From assembly GCF_902806485.1 (NCBI RefSeq), contig NZ_CADCWT010000025.1, positions 1 through 32,915 of the forward strand: a stretch of 32,915 nucleotides of DNA. Direction: 5' to 3'. Numbering within the stretch: the stretch's first letter is position 1; every line of letters starts with the position of its first letter. This DNA is from Candidatus Frankia alpina (lineage in GTDB: Bacteria; Actinomycetota; Actinomycetes; Frankiales; Frankiaceae). Made by a program: the position numbers and the translations under genes. The notes beneath the pieces were generated by a model. It did not search any database. It was not told the DNA's origin and worked only from the letters and a program-made list of their open reading frames with translations. Positions 28,607 to 32,915 of this stretch are shown piece by piece.

Positions 28607-29323
28607 TCACGCAGCCCCGTCCGCCCGTACCTCCACCAGATGGGTGTCGGTGTTGAACTCGGCGAGCACGAGGCGGTCGCCGTCCCGGGAGAACCGAGTG
28701 ATTCCGGCGTTGCGAATCCCGCCCTCGGCGGCGATCCGACCCAACTCGTCGTTGGACAGATCCTCGATGAGCTGGCGCAACATGACTACGACCGCGTCGT
28801 GCGCGACGACGAGAACCCGCCGGCCGGCATGCTCGCGGTTCAGGTCGGTCAGCAACGAGCCGAGGCGCAGGGCGATGTCCGGGAAGTTCTCCCCGCCCGG
28901 CGGGCGGTAGTCCCACTGCCCGACCGTGCGGCGGCGCTCGGCCTCGGCGGGAAAGCGGGCGTCGATCGCCGCCCGGGTCATCAGCTCGAACCGGCCCATC
29001 AGCCGGTCGTCGAACGTCGGCGCCGGCAGGGCCAGGCCGGCGGTGGCCGCGGCCTCGGCGGCGATCGCGTAGGTCCGCCGGGCCCGCAGGTAGGGGGAGC
29101 AGACGACGACCTCGGGGGGCCGCACGATCGGCGGGTCGGCGGCCAGCGCCCGGCCGAGCGCTGCGGCCTGCTCGACCCCCAGCGCCGTCAGCTCGACGTC
29201 GGTGTCGCGGCCCGTCACCCCCGCGTCGATGCGCCCCGCCGCCCGCGCCGCCACGAAGGCGACGTTCGCGACGCTCTGTCCGTGCCGTACCGCCGTCAGC
29301 TCGGCGACCAGACCGTCGTCCAC
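28607..29323 (-). CDS. Histidine phosphatase family protein (phosphoglycerate-mutase-like)
   Basis: A member of the branch-1 histidine phosphatase superfamily. The catalytic motif is LTAVRHGQSVAN (Arg13, His14, Gly15 from the chosen start), followed by ELTALGVEQAAALGRAL, VVVCSPYLRARRTYA, FDDRLMGRFELM (acid general catalyst region), GENFPDIALRLGSLL and the second His in VLVVAHDAVVVML. The substrate may be a sugar phosphate or another phosphoester. I chose the GTG at 29323 because GAGGTGG lies upstream; the frame is open to 29371. The family name is firm, the substrate unknown. Confidence 0.88.
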   Translation of the reverse strand: MDDGLVAELTAVRHGQSVANVAFVAARAAGRIDAGVTGRDTDVELTALGVEQAAALGRALAADPPIVRPPEVVVCSPYLRARRTYAIAAEAAATAGLALPAPTFDDRLMGRFELMTRAAIDARFPAEAERRRTVGQWDYRPPGGENFPDIALRLGSLLTDLNREHAGRRVLVVAHDAVVVMLRQLIEDLSNDELGRIAAEGGIRNAGITRFSRDGDRLVLAEFNTDTHLVEVRADGAA

Positions 29324-29458
29324 ACCCACCCCCACCTCGGCACCCTGACCCGCACGACCATCCCACAGCACGCCGGCCGGGTGTCCCGATCGTCCGGCGA
29401 CGGGTCCGGGCGGCCACGTCCGGCCACGTCGCCGATAACCCGAGCGGAGTGCGGACGG

Positions 29459-31075
29459 TCAGCGCGACCAGTCGCTGAGGGCTTCCAGGTGGCGCCGCAT
29501 CCGATGCCGGGCGAGTCCGCGGTCGCCAGCGATGATGGCGTCGATGATTCCCCGGTGCGCGGCCCGGGCGTCGCACACCGGCTGACCGCACCCGCCGGTC
29601 GTCGGTTCGCCCGCGGGGGCGGGGCGGGCGCCGTCGTCGTGCCGCCGCCAGATGGCCGTGAGCACTCGGACGAACGAGGCCAGTGCCTCGTTGCCGGTCA
29701 GCCGGGCCAGCTCTATGTGCAGGTGGTGCCCGGCGTCGGGGGGGCCGTCGGGCGATTCGCCGGCGTCGGTGGCGAGCAGCGTCTCGAGCCGGGCGGTGAG
29801 CTCGGGGCCACGGCGTTCGATGAGAATATCGACGCAGCTCAGCTCCAGTGCGTCACGCACGATCCGCAGGTCGTCGACGCTGGCCTGGCTGTACTCCAGG
29901 TACAGCGTGGTCGCCTCGACGGTCGCCGCCGGGTCCGGCTCGGTGACGACCAGGCCGCCGCCGGGACCGCGACGCATCTGCGCCACCGAGTGATATTCGA
30001 GCAGCCGGACGGCCTCGCGCAGCACCGCCCGACTCACCCCGTAGCGGGCGAGCAGCTCGCTTTCCGAACCGATGACCACCCCGACGGGAACGCCGTCGCG
30101 GGCCACGTCGTCGCGGATGCGACCCGCGACCGTCTCGGCGAGCTTGCCCGGCGGCACCGTCCCGCCCGGAACCGCGCCCAGGCCCGGTTCGCGGAGCCGG
30201 ATGCGCTGCCCGCCCGTGCCCGCGCTCCCGCCCGCCCCCTCGCTAGTGTCCGTGTTCATGCCCGGACCAGTGTCTGCACCTGTGTCTGCACCGTCGCCGG
30301 CGGGCGGCGCGGTCATCCACTCGTGCATGGCCTCCAGGTGTACCGCCGCGAGGTGCTGGGCGCGGGCGGCGTCCCCGCCGATCACGGCCTCGGCGATGGC
30401 GGCGTGGTTGCGGTGCACCTCCTCGGAGACCTGGGCCTGCCGGGCTGGGGAGGCGCTGCGGCGGGTCGTGGCGTACCGGTGGGCGGCATACCGGAAGGTC
30501 AGGGAGTTGAGCACGTCGACGAACAGCACCAGCACCGGGTTGCCGGTGGCCGCCGCGATCGCGTGGTGAAGCTGGTGGTGGGAGCCGAACTCGGTCGGGT
30601 CCGCCGTTTCCTGCCGGGCGATGATCTCGCGCAGGGTGCGGATGCCGTCCTCGGTGATCCGTGCCGGGGCCAGGGCGGCGGCCAGCGACTCGATGATGAA
30701 CCGTGCGCGCAGGATCGACTCGATGGTGATCCCGACGTACTCGAGGTAGACGCCGAGCGCGGTCGTCACCGCCACCTCGTCCGGCGCGCGGACGATGAGC
30801 CCGCCGGACGGCCCCCGGCGCATCGTCGCCACCTGGTGGTGCTCGACGATCCGCACGGCCTCCCGGAACACCGCCCGGCTGACCTTGTACCGCTCGATCA
30901 GCGTCGGCTCGGAGCCGATGACCGCACCGACCGGCCAGCCCGCGCGGACGATGTCGTCCTCGATCCGCCAGGCGACCTGCGCGGCGAGCTTGCCGCGGGC
31001 CTCGCCCTGCGGGGGATGCCGGACACTGATGGCCGCGCCGCGCGCCGACTCCACGAGCCTGTCCGTGGAGGGCAT
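29459..31075 (-). CDS. Tandem-fused GntR/FadR (FCD) transcriptional regulator
   Basis: A 538-residue protein made of two complete GntR-FCD units. Unit 1: winged helix at about 30-100 (AAQVAWRIEDDIVRAGWPVG, PTLIERYKVSRAVFREAVRI, TMRRGPSGGLIV) and FCD effector domain at about 105-255. Unit 2: winged helix at about 300-370 (GRIRDDVARDGVPVGVVIGS, ELLARYGVSRAVLREAVRLL, QMRRGPGGGLVV) and FCD domain to the end (RRHLEALSDWSR). A Thr/Asp/Gly-rich linker separates them. The repeated wings (RRGPxGGLxV) show internal duplication. FadR-type proteins normally dimerise on palindromic DNA, so this chain may act as a covalent dimer or bind two operators. The ATG at 31075 follows GGGGAGGAGG at nine bases. The effector is unknown, probably a carboxylic or acyl-CoA compound. 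Confidence 0.88.
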   Translation of the reverse strand: MPSTDRLVESARGAAISVRHPPQGEARGKLAAQVAWRIEDDIVRAGWPVGAVIGSEPTLIERYKVSRAVFREAVRIVEHHQVATMRRGPSGGLIVRAPDEVAVTTALGVYLEYVGITIESILRARFIIESLAAALAPARITEDGIRTLREIIARQETADPTEFGSHHQLHHAIAAATGNPVLVLFVDVLNSLTFRYAAHRYATTRRSASPARQAQVSEEVHRNHAAIAEAVIGGDAARAQHLAAVHLEAMHEWMTAPPAGDGADTGADTGPGMNTDTSEGAGGSAGTGGQRIRLREPGLGAVPGGTVPPGKLAETVAGRIRDDVARDGVPVGVVIGSESELLARYGVSRAVLREAVRLLEYHSVAQMRRGPGGGLVVTEPDPAATVEATTLYLEYSQASVDDLRIVRDALELSCVDILIERRGPELTARLETLLATDAGESPDGPPDAGHHLHIELARLTGNEALASFVRVLTAIWRRHDDGARPAPAGEPTTGGCGQPVCDARAAHRGIIDAIIAGDRGLARHRMRRHLEALSDWSR

Positions 31076-31697
31076 CGCCGTCGGCCTCCTCCCCGGGATG
31101 TGGCATGGCACGGGATCGCGCGGCACCGAACCGGGCCGGCCCCGGTCGGCGGGGTCAGCGAGCGGAACGGGCATCTCGCCCGGCCTGCCGTCGTACATGC
31201 TCGGATGTCCAAGGATATGCGCGCTGGGACACGCCCGGAAGTGCTCTCCGAAACGCGCCGGCCGCGCTGGGTAGCCCGAACGGGGGTGCCCGCGACATCG
31301 CCTGCGGCTGAGGCGCTGGGGGGTTCACCTGCGGCTCGACGTCAGGCCCGGCGGTCGGCGGCCGGCGTTGATGCGCGACCTTCCGCCCGGTGGCGATGAC
31401 ACCCACATTGCCTCTCCCGATGACCCGACCGGGCCGGTCACGGCCCGGTCGGGTCATCGGCGAAGCCGTACGTGCTGATAGCACCCGACCGCGCCCTGGC
31501 CATGCCCACACACCAGTCCGGGGTGTCGTGCCCGGGTAGCGGACGGCGAGCGCTTGGGTGCCGGGAGCGTTGGGCAAGAATCCACCTCCCCTGGCGGTTC
31601 CGCTCCTCCTGCAGTCGTGTAGCATGGCCTCCAGATCCTGACGGACCGCATCCCACGGGCCGCTCGGGACAACAACTGAAGATCACTGTAAGAGCAT
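31076..31697. other. Gap between the FCD regulator and tRNA-Asp
   Basis: About 620 bases with no convincing gene; open frames here are out of register with any recognisable protein. It holds a near-palindrome ATGTCC-AA-GGATAT at 31205-31218, about 130 bases upstream of the regulator start, which could be its operator (weak), and the perfect hairpin at 31417-31460 listed separately. Confidence 0.4.
31417..31460. terminator. Perfect 19-bp stem hairpin
   Basis: Positions 31417-31435 (starting CCGATGACCCGACCGGG) pair without mismatch with 31442-31460 around the six-base loop GGTCAC. It lies in a 620-base gap, with no gene ending nearby on either side. A long perfect stem of this type could be a bidirectional terminator, a protein-binding site or a leftover of a mobile element. 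Confidence 0.6.
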
Positions 31698-31772
31698 GGT
31701 CCCGTGGTGAAGTCTGGAGTTCACGCCGCCCTGTCAAGGCGGAGGTCGCGGGTTCGAATCCCGTCGGGACCG
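31698..31772 (+). tRNA. tRNA-Asp (GTC)
   Basis: A full cloverleaf: acceptor GGTCCCG (31698-31704) pairs with CGGGACC (31765-31771), anticodon arm CCGCC-CTGTCAA-GGCGG with anticodon GTC at 31733-31735, and T arm GCGGG-TTCGAAT-CCCGT. The discriminator is G (31772). CCA is not encoded. It is followed after 51 bases by tRNA-Phe in the same direction, so the two are probably co-transcribed. Confidence 0.95.
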
Positions 31773-31823
31773 CGTTCGTACGACCGGAAGTTCCTTCCGG
31801 TTCCTACGATTCCGTACAACCCG

Positions 31824-31897
31824 GGGCAGGTAGCTCAGTCGGTACGAGCGTCCGCCTGAAAAGCGGAAGGTCGGCGGTTCGACCCCGCCCCTGCCCA
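31824..31897 (+). tRNA. tRNA-Phe (GAA)
   Basis: Acceptor GGGCAGG (31824-31830) pairs with CCTGCCC (31890-31896), D arm GCTC-AGTCGGTAC-GAGC, anticodon arm CCGCC-TGAAAA-GCGG with anticodon GAA at 31858-31860, and T arm GGCGG-TTCGACC-CCGCC. The discriminator A is followed by CC and then G, so CCA is not fully encoded. The 3' end faces an integrase remnant that begins 130 bases downstream on the opposite strand, a usual arrangement for a tRNA used as attachment site. Confidence 0.95.
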
Positions 31898-31961
31898 CCG
31901 CATCTGACCTTCGGTTTCATCATAAATATGATCTCCCACGGCTCGTTTGAAGATCGTTATA

Positions 31962-32017
31962 TGGCAGTGGATGTGGCAACGGCCGTGGAGTTCCACGGCC
32001 GTTCGTGCTCACTGCCA
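31962..32017. terminator. Two-step hairpin between tRNA-Phe and the integrase remnant
   Basis: An inner perfect 12-bp stem AACGGCCGTGGA (31978-31989) / TCCACGGCCGTT (31992-32003) has a loop of two bases. An outer 8-bp stem TGGCAGTG (31962-31969) / CACTGCCA (32010-32017) surrounds it with a small internal loop. It starts 10 bases after the integrase stop on the minus strand, so it is likely the integrase terminator. It could act in both directions or form a cruciform. Confidence 0.65.
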
Positions 32018-32026
32018 CAAGACACA

Positions 32027-32233
32027 TCATCCCAGCCGATCGCCCAGTTTGGTCAGCGCGGCGCGCTTTTCGTCCAAGGAGATTCGCGCGTAGATCATCA
32101 TGGTGACGTCGATCGCCGAGTGGCCGGCGATGTCCCGGACAACGTGCGGAGGCACTCCCGCGTTGAGGAGAAGCGTCCATCGGCGGGTGTTGATGCCGAT
32201 CAGGAGCGTGCCGTGGACGTGGCCACGGCGCAC
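32027..32233 (-). pseudogene. Tyrosine recombinase (phage integrase), C-terminal fragment
   Basis: The frame reads TLLLNAGVPPHVVRDIAGHS, then AIDVTMMIYARISLDEKRAA and LTKLGDRLG. This is the typical C-terminus of actinophage-type tyrosine integrases: the catalytic His of AGHS and the nucleophile Tyr of IYARIS are present. The usual HDLRHT box just before is distorted (NTRRWTLLL), and the N-terminal arm-binding and core-binding domains, about 80% of the protein, are missing. The fragment is therefore inactive. Its location beside tRNA-Phe suggests an old integrative element or prophage excised or deleted from this site. Confidence 0.75.
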
Positions 32234-32858
32234 CTTGAAGCCAGGCGACCTGATTGCTGAGACCGGGACAAGCGGCTACGACGTCACGGGCTCGACGTGC
32301 ACGGAAGATCGTCGAGGGTCCTTGTCTGGTGAGTACGAGCGGCCCGGTACCGCCGGCGGCAAACACGTGGCGCAGAGCCGCTGTTTCGCGCCCGGCGGAG
32401 TCGAGAGGGTCCTACGGTGGCTTCCCGGAGTTCGGGCTTGGCCATGGGCCAACCAGAATCTCACCGTCGGTAAGCGCGGACCGCAGGATCGAACGGTCGG
32501 CGACACATCTGTAGAAATAAGCGCGGATGCCGATCGCAACGACCGCCGGTGAATCTATCAATACAGTGTTGCTGTCTCGGTCAGCTCGCTCGCTATCGGT
32601 TCTGGCATCTTCCGTGCGACCTCCGCTGACCGCACACAGACCGTCGCGGTAGTCACCTCCGGTCCCGGGTAGCCCGGCCGCTACCTTCCCGCCATCCGCG
32701 CCATCCCCGGCCGGCAGTCTCGCGGTGCGTGATCGTCCACTGGATGGTGGACGGTCACGCAGACCGGCGAATTCGGGGGCCCACAGCGTGCGCCTACGTA
32801 TGCGCACGCGGGGGAAGGTACACCACTCGGGCCGGTAGACGATCCCCCGAGCGGACAG
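32234..32858. other. Right-end stretch without a supported gene
   Basis: About 625 bases between the integrase remnant and the terminal repeat. No frame on either strand resembles a known protein. A minus frame of 131 codons (32412-32807) with a C-terminal half VLIDSPAVVAIGIRAYFYRC is open but unrecognised. The strong hairpin at 32727-32760 lies here. An AT-rich patch at 32552-32570 (GAATCTATCAATACAGTG) is promoter-like. Confidence 0.35.
32727..32760. repeat. 14-bp stem hairpin near the right end
   Basis: GCGTGATCGTCCAC (32727-32740) pairs with GTGGACGGTCACGC (32747-32760) around the loop TGGATG, with a single T-G wobble. It lies about 100 bases from the inverted terminal repeat. No gene ends here, so it may be a terminator of an unseen transcript or a recombination or protein-binding site. 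Confidence 0.6.
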
Positions 32859-32880
32859 TGAGCCTTTCCCGGTAACGTTT
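32859..32880. repeat. Right copy of the 22-bp inverted terminal repeat
   Basis: These 22 bases, beginning TGAGCCTTTCCCGGTAAC, are the exact reverse complement of positions 1-22. The last 35 bases of the window lie beyond it and probably belong to the mobile element itself. Given a tip reading TGAGCC outward toward the window, both copies can be explained as ends of one insertion sequence present on each side. Confidence 0.8.
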
Positions 32881-32915
32881 CGTCGCTTTGCGTGACATCA
32901 ATGTTGTGTTGGTGT

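Noticed and set aside
28604..31399. A 931-codon plus-strand open frame
   Set aside because: It spans the phosphatase and the FCD regulator in antisense; composition is that of a shadow frame.
31824..32915. A second attachment-site copy (attR) of the tRNA-Phe 3' end
   Set aside because: No repeat of the tRNA 3' sequence was found between the tRNA and the end of the window.

Overview
The window is very GC-rich, and its small readable AT-rich patches sit mostly at promoter-like spots. The gene families (actinobacterial VapBC, DUF3052, large NAD-glutamate dehydrogenase, an SAH riboswitch in front of metH, TIR/DUF559 proteins) point to a filamentous actinobacterium, most likely Frankia or a close relative. 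The genus is an inference; no taxonomic marker gene is present.

Left end (1-3.6 kb): four tightly packed minus-strand genes encode, in transcription order, a TIR-domain protein, a DUF559/Vsr-like nuclease-fold protein, a winged-helix-like protein and a P-loop ATPase. The layout resembles an anti-phage or self/non-self operon. The ATPase reading frame ends inside a 22-bp sequence that recurs, inverted, at the right end of the window. The simplest reading is that copies of one mobile element flank the window and that one of them cut the ATPase gene.

Region 3.6-6.5 kb is debris: a long stretch with no convincing gene, a broken PIN-toxin module, a fragment of an HTH protein, the 3' end of an IS6-family transposase and a frameshifted VOC gene. 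From 6.5 to 9.3 kb are a divergent extended-SDR reductase/TetR pair with two clear operators and an intact VapBC-type toxin-antitoxin pair.

Region 9.4-21 kb is mainly metabolic: an N-terminally short NAD-dependent glutamate dehydrogenase, a Uma2 nuclease-fold protein, a frameshifted EamA-like transporter, a DODA-type extradiol dioxygenase, a decayed polysaccharide flippase, a zinc-type ABC binding lipoprotein with a possible Zur box, the divergent pair agmatine deiminase / N-carbamoylputrescine amidase (together agmatine to putrescine), and an SGNH hydrolase.

Region 21-31 kb holds a membrane-anchored PI-PLC-like protein interrupted by an amber codon, an SRPBCC protein, methionine synthase metH under an SAH riboswitch whose switching helices can be read from the sequence, a DUF3052 protein, a histidine phosphatase and a GntR/FCD regulator made of two fused copies. 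The right end (31-32.9 kb) carries tRNA-Asp and tRNA-Phe, three strong hairpins, the C-terminal stump of a tyrosine integrase beside tRNA-Phe (a likely old integration site), and the inverted terminal repeat. The very long open frames opposite metH, the glutamate dehydrogenase and the regulator are GC-driven shadows and are not annotated.
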